DNA from: Asterella californica
Taxonomy: Eukaryota; Streptophyta; Marchantiopsida; Marchantiales; Aytoniaceae
Length of the DNA stretch: 64,000 bases
Direction: 5' to 3'
Assembly (NCBI GenBank): GCA_036924285.1
Contig: JAYKYS010000016.1
Coordinates: 434,001-498,000, forward strand
Position numbers and translations under genes: made by a program. Below the pieces are notes generated by a model. The model was given only the letters and a program-made list of their open reading frames with translations, did not search any database and had not been told where the DNA came from. Below are positions 36,852-49,971 of the stretch, one piece after another; the stretch's first letter is position 1, and the number at the start of each line of letters is the position of its first letter.

Positions 36852-37564
36852 GGAGGTTGATGCCCTCATCAACAATGATCCTTTAAGTTAACACCAAGTT
36901 CAAAATGGGTAGCCAACCCCTTGGCGTCAGAATTGCGTTCTGGTAGCTAACCCGCAATTCTCTTCTTGGCTTGAGTCTTAAGTTGTCGCTAGAACACTTA
37001 GAAAATTCCAACTAGTCTCGGGAAAAGCCTTACCTTTTTGGCTTACCCTAAACAAAACTAGTTGACAACTTCTAAACGTTCTACTTAAGACTCTAACTTG
37101 CAAACTATAAGTATTCACACCTACTTACAAGGTCCCCCGAAACTCACTTTCCGGTCGCAATCTGATTTGACTTAGACGCGAGACTAAGTTTACTTTGTAG
37201 AAAAGCACAAAGCAAGATCACCCCAAGCCCCAAGACAAGTATGAAAGTTCATACTTGCTTTGCCAACGCTACGGCAAACCTAAGTCTTGACATCAAGACT
37301 TAGTCTTGATTTAGATGCTTATCCAAACCAGCTCGCTTCCTTTGAGTGTGCTTCGTTCCTCCTCTTGACAACATCCTAGGCATCTGATCAGAACTAGTCA
37401 TAGCCATGCACTACCAATACACTTAGACAATGTTTCAAGAAACAAAATCTTTATTTCCAAACACAAGTAAAGTACAAAGTCCATCGGCCCAAATCGCCTC
37501 AAGTTGCTACTCGTATGGTCCGTCGTTTCTTCACCCCTCGCTGGAAGAAGATGTCCTCATCTTG

Positions 37565-40500
37565 CTAACGCCCTTGTTGTCCTTGTCTCCGTTTGAACAG
37601 GTCCAATACTTCGCTCGCATGTGCGAGATCTTCCTCTGGCACCCAAGTTGCTTCCTTCAAATGGTAACCACACCATTTGACCAAGTACTCCATCCGGTTT
37701 GATTTGCGCCGAGATCGCAAAATGGACTCCACCTCATATTCTGCTTCGCCTTGCACGACATCAGGTTGAGGCCTAAGAACCTGTTTGCGCTCCGGTCGCA
37801 AATCATCCTTGAAGTGTTTCTTTAGTAAGGAAACATGGAAAGTCGGATGCAACTGCCACTCGCGAGGAAGGTCTAAGGTATAGACGTCTTCGTGCGGATT
37901 CTTGACAATGACAAAAGGTCCCGCGAACTTTGATGAGAACTTCACCGATATATCCTTCGGAAGTGTGAAGTTTTTCGCACTTAACCATACTTCTTCGCCC
38001 ACTTGAAACTTCACTTGCCGCCGATGTTTGTTTACCTGCTTCGTGTACCGTTGCTGTGCCTTCTCGAGGTTCTTCTTAACTTGCTCCTCGCGCCGCTGCA
38101 TTGCCGCCACCAACTCTTCAGCTGATGTTTGCCGTGTTCTTGGTCGTGCCGATGTAGAACTCCCTGCAAGAGTCAAGTCAAGAGGCCCTTCTGGCTCACG
38201 TCCGTAAGCCAGCAAGAAGAGCGATTCGCCGGTTGCCGAATGCTTCGTGGAATTGTAGCAATACTCTGCAAGACTGAGCCACTCCGCCCAATCGCTTTGG
38301 TCCGCGCTCACATAATTCCTCAAGTATTGATTCAGAACCGAGTTAACTCGTTCCGTTTGCCCATCTGTTTCCGGATGAAAGGCGGTACTAAATTTTAACT
38401 TAGTCCCCAATTTTTGGAACAAGTGTTTCCAAAAGGCACTTGTGAACTTAGAGTCCCGATCTGAAATAATACTCCGAGGTAATCCATGTGAACGCCACCA
38501 AGTATCTAGGAACAACCGAGAAGTCGTGAACGCTGTTGCAGTGTCCAAGGTCGGAGCAAACTTCGCTAGTTTGCTAAACCGATCAACTATCACAAAAATT
38601 GCGTTGTATCCATTTGAGTCAGGCAGAGAGGTAATGAAGTCCATGCTAATGCTTTCCCAAGGTCTGGCTGGAATCGGTAAAGGATGAAGCAATCCTTGTT
38701 TCTTCTCATAAGAAACGCGATTCGCTTGACAGGTTACGCATGTTTTCACAAAGTGGGAAACATCGTCTTTCATGTGGGGCCAATAAAACTTTTTAGCGAT
38801 TACTGCTAAAGTGGACTTTTCTCCTTTATGGCCTGATAAGGGCACATCGTGAGATTCCTTTAACAACTTGGTCCTAAGTTTTCCTTGTCCCACATAAACC
38901 CGACTTTGTTTGAACATGAGTAAACCATGTCTTAGCTGCATGTTCTGCAACTTCACCCCTCGCTTGAGTTGTTCCAGATACTCCTTCGCTTGGTCATCAC
39001 CCATGTAACCTTCACGTATTCGCCTCTCCAAATCTGACTCCTTAGGATACATAGCTCGCAAAATCTGTGTTGACGATGGAAGATATTCCTCCTTGCGACT
39101 CAAGGCGTCAGGAACCACATTGTCCTTTCCCGCTTTGTGGATTAATTCCACGTTCATGAGCGCCAAGGTATCATGCCATCGTAGTTGCTTTGGCGTCACC
39201 CGATCTTGCGTCTCAAAGTACTTGAGCGAAATGTTATCAGTATACACTTGGGTTTTGTGAAGTCCCAAGTAATGCCGCCATTTCCTCAAGCAATGAACCA
39301 CCGCGAACAGTTCCTTCTCGTGAGTCGGCCATCGACTCTCTGTCCCAGATAACTTCTTGCTTTCGTATGCTACAGGTTTTCCATCCTGCACCAACACTCC
39401 GCCAATCGCATAGTCGCTCGCGTCCGTGTGCACCTCGAATGGTTTGTCGAACTCCGGCAGCTTCAATACTGGCGCCTTTGACAAAATAGCTTTGATCGTC
39501 TGAAACGCATCATCCACCTCCTTGGTCCAACTTACCTGTGCGTCTTTGCCCGTCCAGTCCGTCAGCGGCTTCGCGATCTTTGAAAACCCCTTCACATACT
39601 TGCGGTAGAACTGCGCCAATCCTAAGAATCGCCGCATCCCCTTCACTGTAGTCGGAGGCTTCCAAGTCACAATCGCATCCACCTTCTGCATATCCGGGCC
39701 GACTCCTTCTGCACTAATTACATGTCCCAAGAAGTTAATGCGCTCCAAACCAAACTCACTCTTGTCAATGTTGGCAAACAGCTTATGCTCCCGCAGCTTC
39801 GTCAACACCACCCGTAGCTGCTCCGCGTGCGACTCCAAGGTTTTGGAGTAGATCAAGATGTCGTCGATGTAAACGATGACAAACTCATCCATCTCCTCGC
39901 GAAAAATTGTGTTCATCAATGTAGTGAACGTCGAAGGGGCGTTGCAGAGTCCAAATGGCATCACCACGAATTCAAACGATCCGTATCTGGTTCGACAAGC
40001 GGTCTTCTCAACATCTGGGTCAGCTATCCGGATTTGGTAATATCCTGACTTCAAGTCTATCCTGCTGAAGTACTTTGCGCCCGCTAGCCTATCAAAGAGG
40101 TCGTCTATCCTTGGCAAAGGATAATTATTCTTCACCGTCACCTTATTGAGTGCACGATAATCTACGCAGAGTCGTAACTTCCCATCCTTCTTCTTTGCGA
40201 AAAGAACTGGGGCTCCATAAGGTGACTTGCTGGTTCGAATATATCCCCGCGCTAATAGCTCGCCGAGTTGTCTTTTCAACTCAAGGAGTTCTACCTGATT
40301 GAGTCGGTAAAGGGCTTTGGAAGGTGGTTCCGATCCTGGCAAGACTTCGATCTTGTGATCCACCACCCGCCTTGGAGGTAACTCAGCAGGTAACTCGTCC
40401 GTCAAGACATCCTCAAACTCCTTAATCACTTCGCGAAGCACCCCCGGAAGTTTAGTCGCGTCTCCTGATGTTTCCTCTTGTCTGTCACTCGCCATCAAAT

Positions 40501-42142
40501 CTACAACCCGCATCAAACACATGACCCCGTCGTTGAAGTCCATCTGTTTGCCTTTGATCAAATTCACTGCAAAGTCATCAATCTTCCGCGCCTTCCGGAT
40601 CAGCCTCACTCCCAGCTTCCGCCCTTTAACTCTGACATTCAACCTCAAAGGTCTCCGTCTAAGTTCCACATCGAACCTATCTAAGAAAGTGTTCCCCAAA
40701 ACCGCATGGATATCATCCATCTCGCACACCGTGAAGTTCTCTGTGAACTCCAACTTCCCACACACAAATCGTACGTCCAAGGCTACTTCAGAAGTTTGGT
40801 ACGTCTTGCCCTTGGCAAAGCGCACCTGAATAGGCTTGTCTGCCTTGGAGGTAGACAAGCCCAACTTCTTCACCAACTTTGGACTTATGAAGGAGTGAGT
40901 CGCTCCTGTGTCCACAAGAAAAGTAACATCACGGTTAGCAATCTTGGCTTGCAGATACATCAGTCCCGGCGTCTTCTTCGTGGTTCTCAAGGTCACAGTC
41001 ATCTGGCCCTCCAACAAGTCCTTTGCAACAAACGCACTCATGCTACAGTTACTAACCTTAGGTTTCGTACACCCCTTAGCAATATGGCCCGCCTCGCCAC
41101 AGTTGTAGCAAGTAAACTTAGCGCCATTGCCCTTCTGAGGTGTCTGCCCCTTAGGTTTTATTCCTGTTTGCTGCCGCTTTGCTGCCGGGGCAGAAGAATC
41201 CTTCCGATCCTTCTCACCCCCATCCCATTGTCGTTTGAAGCCCTTGTTCTTCTTCTGGAACTTGTCCGTGCTGCGTGGTTCAAAGGGTTTCTGCTGCTGG
41301 ACTTCGTCGTCCCCAATTCGCTCCGCTAGCTTCAAAAGTTCGGCACTTGTCTCTGGTAGCTTTGGCATCCGAAAGAGAGCCTTCTCCGAACTAGACTTGA
41401 GTCCCCCAATGAATATACATATTTTGGTCTCCTCAGTCCACTTGGAGAACGAATCCAGTTTGGCACTGAACTCGCGCACATAAGCACTTAAGGTCCCTGT
41501 CTGCTTCAGCCGAACTAACTCAACACCGTCCCGAATCCTCTGATACTCCGGAGTGAATCGTCCCGCGAGCAACTCCTTGAACTCCTTCCAACCAAGCGCC
41601 GAGGCGGTCAAGGCATGCTCATCCCTGTATGCGGTCCACCAGAGAAGCGCATGGTCCTTCAAGAACGTAACCGCCGCTCTCACTTTGTCTGACTCCTGAG
41701 CCTGTTGCGCCTCAAAGTATAGGTCCAACTCAGTTAAGAAATCCTTAACCTTGCGAGTCCGTCCTATACCTGAAAACGGGGTCGGCAAATTCATCTTACA
41801 AAGCTTCCTGGTAGACGAGGAACTTCCTTGGCCTGCCTCAAGCTCGGCGATACGTTTATCCCTGGAGGCCATGCCTTCCTGCATGGTCTTCATCATCTTG
41901 ATGAGTTCCGCATACAGAGCTCCTTGACTTCCCGCGTCTGAATCGTTGGGCACCGCTGGCAAAGCTCCATCTTGCTGCAGCGGTGCCACAGCTGGAACTG
42001 GGCTTCCTTGACGTTGGGGCGAAGGTTGTCGGTTATCGTCCCCTGACTGTGCCTCGGGGCTAGCTCGAGTCGATCTGGTCCCGGTGTCAGCCGCTCCACG
42101 TTTCTTGGTCTTCCTCCTGGAACTCTGTCCAACGTCGGCCAT
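37565..42142 (-). CDS. Chromovirus Gag-Pol polyprotein with chromodomain
   Basis: One uninterrupted 1525-residue frame. Gag lies at about 1-340 and ends in a CCHC zinc knuckle (C345, C348, H353, C358). The aspartic protease has DTG at 411-413. Reverse transcriptase has YIDD at 758-761. RNase H has HTDASD with the Asp near 907. Integrase has an HHCC finger (H1098, H1105, C1135, C1138) and the DDE triad at D1168, D1228 and E1264. A GPF-containing C-terminal region leads to a chromodomain at about 1468-1520 ([23 protein letters not shown]). Gag and Pol share one frame, so no frameshift is needed. It makes the capsid, copies the RNA and integrates the DNA in the nucleus. The chromodomain is thought to direct integration to methylated heterochromatin. 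All key catalytic residues are present. Confidence 0.97.
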   Translation of the reverse strand: MADVGQSSRRKTKKRGAADTGTRSTRASPEAQSGDDNRQPSPQRQGSPVPAVAPLQQDGALPAVPNDSDAGSQGALYAELIKMMKTMQEGMASRDKRIAELEAGQGSSSSTRKLCKMNLPTPFSGIGRTRKVKDFLTELDLYFEAQQAQESDKVRAAVTFLKDHALLWWTAYRDEHALTASALGWKEFKELLAGRFTPEYQRIRDGVELVRLKQTGTLSAYVREFSAKLDSFSKWTEETKICIFIGGLKSSSEKALFRMPKLPETSAELLKLAERIGDDEVQQQKPFEPRSTDKFQKKNKGFKRQWDGGEKDRKDSSAPAAKRQQTGIKPKGQTPQKGNGAKFTCYNCGEAGHIAKGCTKPKVSNCSMSAFVAKDLLEGQMTVTLRTTKKTPGLMYLQAKIANRDVTFLVDTGATHSFISPKLVKKLGLSTSKADKPIQVRFAKGKTYQTSEVALDVRFVCGKLEFTENFTVCEMDDIHAVLGNTFLDRFDVELRRRPLRLNVRVKGRKLGVRLIRKARKIDDFAVNLIKGKQMDFNDGVMCLMRVVDLMASDRQEETSGDATKLPGVLREVIKEFEDVLTDELPAELPPRRVVDHKIEVLPGSEPPSKALYRLNQVELLELKRQLGELLARGYIRTSKSPYGAPVLFAKKKDGKLRLCVDYRALNKVTVKNNYPLPRIDDLFDRLAGAKYFSRIDLKSGYYQIRIADPDVEKTACRTRYGSFEFVVMPFGLCNAPSTFTTLMNTIFREEMDEFVIVYIDDILIYSKTLESHAEQLRVVLTKLREHKLFANIDKSEFGLERINFLGHVISAEGVGPDMQKVDAIVTWKPPTTVKGMRRFLGLAQFYRKYVKGFSKIAKPLTDWTGKDAQVSWTKEVDDAFQTIKAILSKAPVLKLPEFDKPFEVHTDASDYAIGGVLVQDGKPVAYESKKLSGTESRWPTHEKELFAVVHCLRKWRHYLGLHKTQVYTDNISLKYFETQDRVTPKQLRWHDTLALMNVELIHKAGKDNVVPDALSRKEEYLPSSTQILRAMYPKESDLERRIREGYMGDDQAKEYLEQLKRGVKLQNMQLRHGLLMFKQSRVYVGQGKLRTKLLKESHDVPLSGHKGEKSTLAVIAKKFYWPHMKDDVSHFVKTCVTCQANRVSYEKKQGLLHPLPIPARPWESISMDFITSLPDSNGYNAIFVIVDRFSKLAKFAPTLDTATAFTTSRLFLDTWWRSHGLPRSIISDRDSKFTSAFWKHLFQKLGTKLKFSTAFHPETDGQTERVNSVLNQYLRNYVSADQSDWAEWLSLAEYCYNSTKHSATGESLFLLAYGREPEGPLDLTLAGSSTSARPRTRQTSAEELVAAMQRREEQVKKNLEKAQQRYTKQVNKHRRQVKFQVGEEVWLSAKNFTLPKDISVKFSSKFAGPFVIVKNPHEDVYTLDLPREWQLHPTFHVSLLKKHFKDDLRPERKQVLRPQPDVVQGEAEYEVESILRSRRKSNRMEYLVKWCGYHLKEATWVPEEDLAHASEVLDLFKRRQGQQGR

Positions 42143-42248
42143 CGCTCCAAGTGTTCACCTAGAAACGCTGATCCGCTTCGTGTCTTGCGTCCCTCCTCAA
42201 GCGTCCAGCCTTCAGCCGCTACCTCAAGTTCTCGCTCACCGAAGTGTT

Positions 42249-42261
42249 GGCTCTGATACCA
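42249..42261 (-). other. Chromovirus primer-binding site (initiator Met-tRNA)
   Basis: On the minus strand TGGTATCAGAGCC lies 3 nt downstream of the 5′ LTR. This is the classic plant retrotransposon site complementary to the 3′ end of initiator methionine tRNA. Confidence 0.93.
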
Positions 42262-42264
42262 CTT

Positions 42265-43390
42265 TTCGCGCACCTACCGTCTTGTTGCGCCAGCGGAAGC
42301 TCTAGCTCAGTAGGTCGCAAACTTTACACCGCTAACCTGCAAACACAATCACAAGTTAGCGTCCATGCACCACTTACCTTAGTTCTGTTTGGTCCGGACC
42401 GGAGCCGGACCGTCTCCCTAATCATCAAGCTCAGCAATCCTAAGTCCCAACTTAGATCTGCCTAAGTCGGTCCCAAACATGAGCAAGTCACAATATGACT
42501 TGGGGCGGACTTCCCATAAAGTCCAGGGTCCTAAACGGTGCCTCCAGCACACCTAGCGGCCCAACCGCCCGTGATGTCCGTCTGGGTCTAGGCTCCCGAA
42601 CGGTGGTCTGACCCGCCGACTCGTTCCCTAGTCTTGCCCCAGCCCTTGCATCGTTCCTAAGTCTAGCCGTCCAAGTCTAGATCGGAACGTGCCTTGGAAC
42701 TGGCCCAGCCATCACCTCATGCCCCCAGAGTCCGCCCGCCAAACCCTGGGGTCGGGTGACTCGTCCTGGCCCACCCAGGCATCGAGCCCCCCTCATATAT
42801 ACTTCTGAGGATCGGCGGCCCCGCCCTCCTCTTTGGTCCCTGAAAATTATACCACAACCCGATTGTGGTTCGGCCATAACTTCCAGCTCGGAGGTCAGAT
42901 CGAGGAGTGTTATATATCACTGGAAAGCTCTCGACGAGACCTTTCCAATGATACCTCACTCGCCTCGAGATCTTACGTGGAGCTCCGTCCACGACCTAAA
43001 ACGTCCCTGGAGCTCCAACACTTAGCAGTTTTTTCGAAAACCTGTGGTCCAGACCCAGGGTCGAACCCTGTGGTTCGTCTGCGTCTCGGACCCACGTCTT
43101 GGTCCCACGTCTCGGACCCACGTCTCAGACCTATGTCTGAGACTCATGTTTCAGCCCGTTCTTAGACTCGCCCCCTTAGGTCAGCGTTCGTCTGGGGCCC
43201 TCTTGGGGTAGGCCCTTATGTCCTAACCCAAGGTTCTAACCTTGGTTCAGAGAACCACTTAGGGTTCATCTGATCCCGACTTCCCGGTCACGCCGTTAAG
43301 TCCTACTCGCAGCGTTCCCAACCTAACGCAAGTCCGCTAGGGTTCTGTTGTTCGCGTCTGCGCCCGATCTTGAGAATGAGGGGCGCGACA
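42265..43390 (-). repeat. Chromovirus 5′ LTR
   Basis: 1126 bp, one base shorter than the 3′ LTR. All ten substitutions against the other LTR are transitions. On the minus strand TATATAAC (42909-42916) and TATATATG (near 42795-42802) are candidate promoters about 480 and 590 bp into the LTR. Confidence 0.95.
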
Positions 43391-44593
43391 CTTGTTCAAG
43401 CACTCCTGCGCTTGTGCAAACGATATCATGCTTATCTATGTTGTGAAAGTACATAACTTAGGGTTTCCATGCTGATAGAGGTTTAAGCTCATGGGTTGTA
43501 CTTACTTGTCGCCCATGCACGCTTTTTAGATTAGTTAAGTTATCTTTTAGGGTTACGTGTTATTTACATGCCTTCGCGTGAAGTTTAAGATTTACGCTGG
43601 CACTTTAGGGGCTGACGTGGTAGCCTTTGAGTGAATTTGAGTTACCACGTGGATTAGGGCACTAAAGGACAACCAAGTGGAGCTATGAACTCCCATTGGT
43701 CTATTTTTGTCTTTAGTTTAACTCTAAATTTAGAAACAGAGCTCTAAAGGAGAGTTCGAGCATTTGGTGAGGAGACTTGGAAATCTGAGTGCACAGGAGG
43801 GTAGAGCTCGTCATGCCAAGCACTTCCAGTGAAATTTTCGATCGATTTGAGGCAATAAAGACGAAGTTATGACCAATTGAAGTTCGAATTGTGCCAGAAT
43901 TGAATCACTTTTGTTGGATTTAGGGTTTTCAGTGTCACTTACAGCAGATTTGAGGAAATTGCTTCAAAACTTCGAGGTTGTGTTCTCTGCCAGCAGGGCT
44001 ACGATTTCCTAAAAAGTTTCGCATCGATTGAGTGACTGAGTAATTCAGGGCGGCCGCTGAAGCTGGAGGGGTCTGAAAAGCTCTTAATCTAGAGCAGCGA
44101 CTTCAGAGGAGGAGATCTGGAGTTCTGTGTACATTCAGGAGTCCCAACTTCACAGGGATGTTCAGCACCCTGTAGACTTCAAATACTGTGAGAATATTTG
44201 AATTTGATCGAGCCAATCTTCTGTTATAGGTCAGAATAGCCAGCTAGGTACCAGAAATTGCCGTAGTTTTCTTGCTCAGAACTTTTCTGTCCATATCTCC
44301 GTGTCAGAATTTGATCTCAGGCTGAAACTTCGTGTGTGAGTTCAGTAGTACCTCATTTGCATGTAGGGGAAGTTTAGAAGTCTAAACCTTCATAGTTTTC
44401 TTCTCCGTGAGTGTCAAAGTTCGCCGCCGGATCCTATTACTGCCAGCTAGACCTGGATTTCGCTTTCTGAGCATATTACTAGATCTTACACATCTGTGTG
44501 AGTGTTTATAGCCCTATTGTGACCTGAAAGCCAAGTAAACAACCACAGCCAGAGGCCCGGCGCTTTCCTACGTAGACGGATCACACTCCGACA

Positions 44594-45301
44594 CCGCCTC
44601 GCAACCGTGTACTTGCGAAGGCAGGAGTAGCTCGAGGAAGACCATCTTCCTGGACTAAAGATCGGTGGCGCAGGGCCTTCCACAGGCTAGAATCTGAAGA
44701 CCGAGGTTATTGGCTCGAGAAGAAGATCTTACCCAGGATCGTGAGTGAGTGACATGTGCCTGAAAGCACAACTTGTCTCTTCATGGAGGACAAGCAGGGG
44801 GAAGGAACGGATGGAAGGTAGAATCTTACCGAGAGCCGAAGAAGCGACTTCTGGCGAAGCTGTTTCTGCATCTCTTTCCCAAGGGGAAAGCGCAGAAGAC
44901 GAGGTACCTAGGAGATCAGGACGTGGAGTTCCTGGAAGCAGTGTGCGCGGATGGAGTGCCCGTCAACTGAGGCGCATTCTTCCACGTATATGTACAGACG
45001 GAGCTAGCGTACTTGGGTACCTCGGCAGGAGGACACTTGACACCTTTCCTCTGTTACTTGTACGTAGCCATGGGGGATCTCACGGAAGATCAGTTGGTGA
45101 AGTATGGGCCAACAGAGCAGCATGAGACGAAGGAAGAGACCTCGGAAGAAGACGATCGAGCAGCAGCCGTAACTCCCCCTCTCACTCTGATGCCGCAGCT
45201 GAGGCCCGGCACTCATCAGAAGACGCTTCTGGTGAGGGAAGACGACTCCAATGGGTCGGAAGACGCCACGCCTCCGAGGAAGATGGGTCCTAGAAGTGTA
45301 C
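44594..45301 (+). pseudogene. E0 protein, central piece
   Basis: The frame continues from the N-terminal piece after SQ1 (PRNRVLAKAGV, then RRAFHRLESED). It runs into ARILPRIVSE-like sequence with a donor-like GTGAGT near 44739, then KRLLAKLFLHLFPKGKAQK, FLEAVCADGVPVN, FFHVYVQTELAYL and an acidic TKEETSEEDD. A TGA at 44968-44970 stands where a Trp codon fits, a likely TGG to TGA change. The frame reaches 45301 and is cut by E1, then continues in phase at 54082. The part around FFHVYVQTELAYL resembles plant transposon-protein/mobile-domain sequences from memory, but this is weak. Confidence 0.5.
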
Positions 45302-46949
45302 TGTAGTGACGCAAGATTACTCCTTTTGCCCATTTAGTATACAAGATATCGTTCCTACAGAGGATTTGCACAAGTAACGCTGCTCTAAGTTCTAAGATCT
45401 GTTCAAACACACAAACGCACGGGTTTTGTCTAGAAATCCAGTCTTCTCACAAAACCGCGCGTCTTCCAGACACGCAAAAAGGTGCTCTGGAACTAAACAA
45501 ACAACTACTAACTAAAATATCACACAACTATTCACAGAGAAGCTCGGGAAGACGATCTTCCTGCTTCCAGGTCACTTCTTTCGGTCTTCTCGATACCGTC
45601 TTACCGAAGCGATTCTCATCTTCTGGGGGTTCAGCTCGTCTTCTCACACCTCCAGAAGATTGTCCTGCTTCGCAGAAGTCGACTAGCACGGCTGTTACAC
45701 CTTACTCTCCCACTCACATTACAACGGGTTAGATCAATCACAGGGTGTATGCCCCCTGTAGCCTTCCCAGGCTTCTGCTTACGGAAATGATCTTCCTGCA
45801 GCACTACAACAACATTCACCTTCACGGAAGCTCAATAGAAATCTCGGAGGGTCACTAGAAGAAGGTAAGAAGATGGGGAAGATGAGAGAAGATGGGGAAG
45901 AAGAGAAAATCCAAACAAGAGAAAACAAGATGAAAAGAGAAAATTAAGATTCCGGCAGGCTTCTAGTCCGGATCCTGACTAACAAGCCATCCTTGCTTGT
46001 AATAGTTTGGGGAGGAAGACAACAAACATGTGTACAGTTGCACCGTCTTCTTCTTGAGGATGTCGTCTTCTGCTGTGAGAAGAAGGCTTCTTTCTTCTTC
46101 ACTTCGCTGCTCTGACTACTCTGTCTTCTGGGATCCCTTATCCATAAGACCGTCCGTACGCAGATCCTAAGTGCTCTATTGGACGAGCCAAGCTACACTT
46201 CCACAACTGCTAACAGTCACCGCCACTCAAGGAGAACACTTCCCATGCACAATTAGGAGCGAATTCAAGAAAATCCACCACCCAGAAGACACGAGTTAAG
46301 CTTCTGCACTCAAATCAGCAATCCATTCCCCGAGAAGAAGGTACATAGGTGTTGGGAAGCTCACTCCCTCTACTGTCTGTCCCTACTCCTCGACACATCA
46401 GTCTAACCAGCAGGACTGCACGAGGATGCCGTTCCTTGCTCCTAGACTGTCCACTACTCATCTACATCTCCGAATCGCTGATGGCGGTAAGAGAATGCAG
46501 ACTTCTTCTTGCGTTATTCCCCTATTCCAACATCGAGTGTAGTGTACACTGTGTACCTCTAGTGTATAATCTGTCTCCTGCACCGAAAAATCTAGAGTGT
46601 GTGCAGGTAGTCAGTTTCTTCGAAGACTCCCTTGTGTGTCTAATCTGTCTGCACTGTAAGAATGGTATGTGTATGCAGAACTCAATTCTCCACACAGGGT
46701 CAATTTCCTAATCTACGATTCTACTTATGCATCTGCCTTGAGACGCAGAGGGAATCTCCTCCAATCTTTGACTGCAATCAGGGAGGGATGGGCACCGCCA
46801 CAAGGTTGCCACCTCACATGCAAAAATGGTTCTCCTTTCCTAATTAGCCATCTGGTTGTTTACCCTCCGCTGCCTACTCTACCACATGGTCACTGATCTA
46901 AAATTAAATTGGACCTGTCTTTTCCTAATATAGCATATTTAGTACTTCA

Positions 46950-47820
46950 CTAAGTTTGGACAAGTACCTGGGCTTCTAGGCTTTGCTTATCTACTCTAAT
47001 GGCTCGGATGCCATTTCCACCTGATCTACTCCTACCTAAACTACTAAAATGATTTCTGATACGCTGGGAAGCCCTGTGAATTACCTCGGGTGTCGCTGAG
47101 GTGGCCTCCTCTTCCACGTTCATCGCTGGCTCTACTGCTGCTGCTTCGGAAGACAGAAGCGTCTTCTGGGAAGTTGGGTCGACTTGTGCTTCCTCGCTCT
47201 TCTGAGGAACTAGTTCGACATTGGGAGCCATGGTGACTTCATAAGGGTCCGGGGAAGTCGCTTCCTCCACACGAAATACCTGGGAAGACGGCTCGTCTTC
47301 CTGTCTTCCAGAAGACATCTTGTCTTCCAGGGCATCTTCCGGGATCTTCTCGGGTTCCAACGCTGTCATTACCAAGTGCACAGCGAGGTCGAACTCCTCC
47401 TTCTCCAAGTCTGGTCTTGTCGATGATGCTGGTGCTTGGAAAGACGTGTTTACTGATGGCGCGATCAAGGGAAGACCATAGAGTGTCTTCACTCTCTCTA
47501 TCTGCCGATCCAAGTGTCGGAACATACTCTCCTTGCACTCCACCAACATTGCTTTGGACTCATTGTCCCACTCCCTAGCTAAGGTAAGGAGCTTCCTACC
47601 CGCGGTGAAGTTAAACTTCTTCCGAAGCGCTTCCACCGACTGAGCTAGCAACCCCTTGCGCACGAGCTTCCGCTGCTTCTCGCTGCATCTTCTCAGCTGC
47701 AGCCTGCACTTCTACGGCTTCCCGTAGTGTCTTCCACGTCGTCTTCTCTTCTGCAAGGGCGGTGATCTTATTCCATACTCGAAGAACCTCTTGGTCACGT
47801 TGCTGTAAACGCGCCTGCAA
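46950..47820 (-). pseudogene. E1 protein, coiled coil and acidic C-terminus (frameshifted)
   Basis: Two overlapping minus-strand frames. The first (47611-47820) reads ARLQQRDQEVLRVWNKITAL and a helical Ala/Glu-rich stretch, clearly coiled-coil. The second (46950-47663) reads SVEALRKKFNFTAGRKLLTL, LVECKESMFRHLDRQIERVK, then a long Glu/Ser/Pro-rich acidic tail ending at 46950. The change of frame coincides with one extra base near 47650 compared with E0. The domain order matches E0 and E2. Function unknown. Confidence 0.6.
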
Positions 47821-48464
47821 CTCCAGGTTGCTCTTCTTTCAGTTGCGCTAACTCCTTGGTAGAAGCGACGTATTTGTTGTGAGTCGAAGGCTCAGTCCTT
47901 CCCTAAGTTCTCACAGCCTAACTTCTACTCTCAGAAGATGAACCTAGTCTTCCAGAAGACAGCTACTCCGTCTTCCGGGATTCTAACAGTGCTTCCTAAA
48001 TAGCCCTCGTCTTCCGAGCTATATCTAAACAATCCTTCTAAGCAAGGCCTCGCATGGATTACCAAGAAGACAACCGACTTTGCATTACATCCTACTTCCT
48101 ATCAGAAGATACAAGATTCACCAAACGTAGAATGCGTAACAGATTCAGAAGATGGTTGCGGTGTCGTGTTGTGGTTCGGCTCCTGTGTGAAATTCCTGTG
48201 TAACCTATGTTGTGTTTCTTTTCTGTGTTTCGTGAACCGTATCGCATAACTCGTTGAACGGTGTGATGAGTGTCACGTTTGTGATTATCTGTTTAAGTGA
48301 TCGCACGGTAGAGGAACGTGCCAAGTCATCGATCTGTGTGCGTTCACTTTAGTGGTCCTTGTCGCCGCAATTGTGTATAAAATGGTGGGTCGAAGGTTCA
48401 GCGGGTGTTTCGTGAGGGTTCTCGGTGGTCTGCATGGAGGAGTGGAGAACTGCTGGAGTGGTGT

Positions 48465-49968
48465 CTATCACAAGGAGCAACAAACTCGGTAGCCTACATG
48501 ATGAACGGGATGAACAAGGTTCTCCGTGAGTTCATTCTTGAGAAGACCATGCCTTTCTTGGATGACATTCCAATTAAGGGATGCGTTGAGGAGGAGAAAG
48601 ATGAGACAATGGATCAGAAGGGGTGTAGAAACTTTGTTGCTGATCACATTTCAGATTGTGATAAAATACCTATCACGATTTGAAGAGGCGCACTTGACAC
48701 TATCAGGTGCTAAGTCTTCATTTGGAGTGCGAGAAGTTGTGATTGTGGGGCACCTATGTGGATGGTTTGGACGCAAGCCTGATCCTGGTAAAGTGGATGC
48801 TATACGACGGATGAAGGATACTTGTGGTTCAACAACAGAGGTGAGAAGGTTTCTTGGAGCTTGTGTCTTCTATCATGTGTGGATTCCACATTTTGCACAT
48901 GTTGCTGATCCTCTTTACGATTTGTTGAGAAAGCACAAGAGGTTTGCATGGGAGGAGAGACATACTGAGGCGATTCAGAGATTGAAGCAATTGTTATCTT
49001 CTCCACCTGTACTTCGTCGTGTGAGCTATGAGTATAGCAAACCAATGATACTTACTGTTGATACTAGTCCGATAGCCATTGGATGGGCAGTAGGACAGGA
49101 TGATGAAGAAGAGAATCGCTTTGCAGTTAGATTTGGAGCAAAGGTGTTGAGTGAGCGACATAGAAACTATCCTCAAGTGAAGAGAGAGTTATGGGGAGTA
49201 GTTACAGCTATGAAAGCTGAAAAGAACTATTTGATTGGAGCGCCAGTAATAGTAGAAACAGATTGTTTACCACTATTAGAGATGATTATAAATTGTAACA
49301 CCCCTGATATTGCTGTGCTACGCTGGATTGCTTACATCAAGTCCTTAAATCCTGAGTTTCGACACATAGCGGGGAAAAACAATCCAGTAGCTGATATGTT
49401 ATCTCGTGCGAGGTATGAGGATGAGGAAGAGATGATAGAAGATACAAAAGACGTTGGTACTACTGTTTTTTGTAGAGCTCAAGGAGGTGAGAGTGAGCAT
49501 TCGAAACCGTTCATGGAGGAGCTATATGAAGGAGAATGGATAGACATAGGACGCTATCTAAGCTTGTTGACTAGACAGCCAGGATGGAGTGATGCCCACT
49601 TTAAACAAATCAGGAGGAAGGCTTATAACTACTTGCTACAAGGTGGTAATTTGTGGAAACATGCTAAGCAAGGTGGTAAGATGTCACAAAGGGTTGTGTG
49701 CAAGGTTGACATGCAGAAGTTACTCATGCAGGAGTTTCATGAGAGCTTGTGGGCAGGACATAGAGGTATTTATGTCACCTTTACAAAGCTGAAGGAGAGA
49801 TATTGGTGGCGTAACATGTATAGAGATGTAGTTCAATTTGTGGAGACATGCCAAACTTGTCAAGAGTATTCAGGAATTCGGCATCGAGATGAGTTACATC
49901 CTACTTATCCACTTGCAATACATTATAAGTGGGTAGTTGATCTTGTTATTATGCCAGTTGGTATATGA
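48465..49968 (+). pseudogene. R2 pol, RT C-terminal part, RNase H, integrase N-terminus
   Basis: The first frame reads QGATNSVAYMMNGMNKVL and the RT active-site block FLDDIPIKG, ending near 48683. One extra base near 48670 (compared with R3) shifts the frame. A 480-codon frame then covers the rest: GHLCGWFGRK, RNase H (TVDTSPIAIGWAVG), a thumb/connection typical of gypsy pol, and an integrase zinc finger (H..H, then CQTC). It ends at TGA 49966-49968 within MPVGI. R1 has TGA at the same codon. Confidence 0.9.
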
Positions 49969-49971
49969 CAG

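Larger units (their letters stand above)
35711..43390 (-). mobile_element. Intact chromovirus-type Ty3/gypsy retrotransposon (7680 bp)
   Basis: A complete element on the minus strand: 5′ LTR at the right (42265-43390), primer-binding site, one gag-pol frame with chromodomain, polypurine tract, and 3′ LTR at the left (35711-36837). The flanks CTTGT (35706-35710 and 43391-43395) are a perfect 5-bp TSD, and the paralogous empty site in SQ2 near 55033 shows the uninterrupted sequence. The LTRs differ by ten substitutions and one 1-bp indel, about 0.9%. The frame is open, so the element may be recently active or still active. Confidence 0.95.
35525..44593 (+). mobile_element. SQ1: ~1.38-kb LTR-like element interrupted by the chromovirus
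   Basis: The left end TATCGCGCTACTTGG (TG changed to TA compared with SQ2) starts at 35525 after CCGC (35521-35524). The right end CACTCCGACA stops at 44593 before CCGC (44594-44597), a perfect 4-bp TSD. Without the chromovirus and its TSD the element is about 1384 bp. The ends TGTCG..CGACA and the absence of coding capacity fit a solo LTR. Near 44085 it keeps a frame KALNLEQRLQ ending at a stop, matching the tail of the ORF at 28284-29045. Confidence 0.75.

Noticed and set aside
40478..41329. Plus-strand ORFs of up to 207 codons at 40478-41329
   Set aside because: They are antisense shadows of the 1525-codon chromovirus polyprotein.
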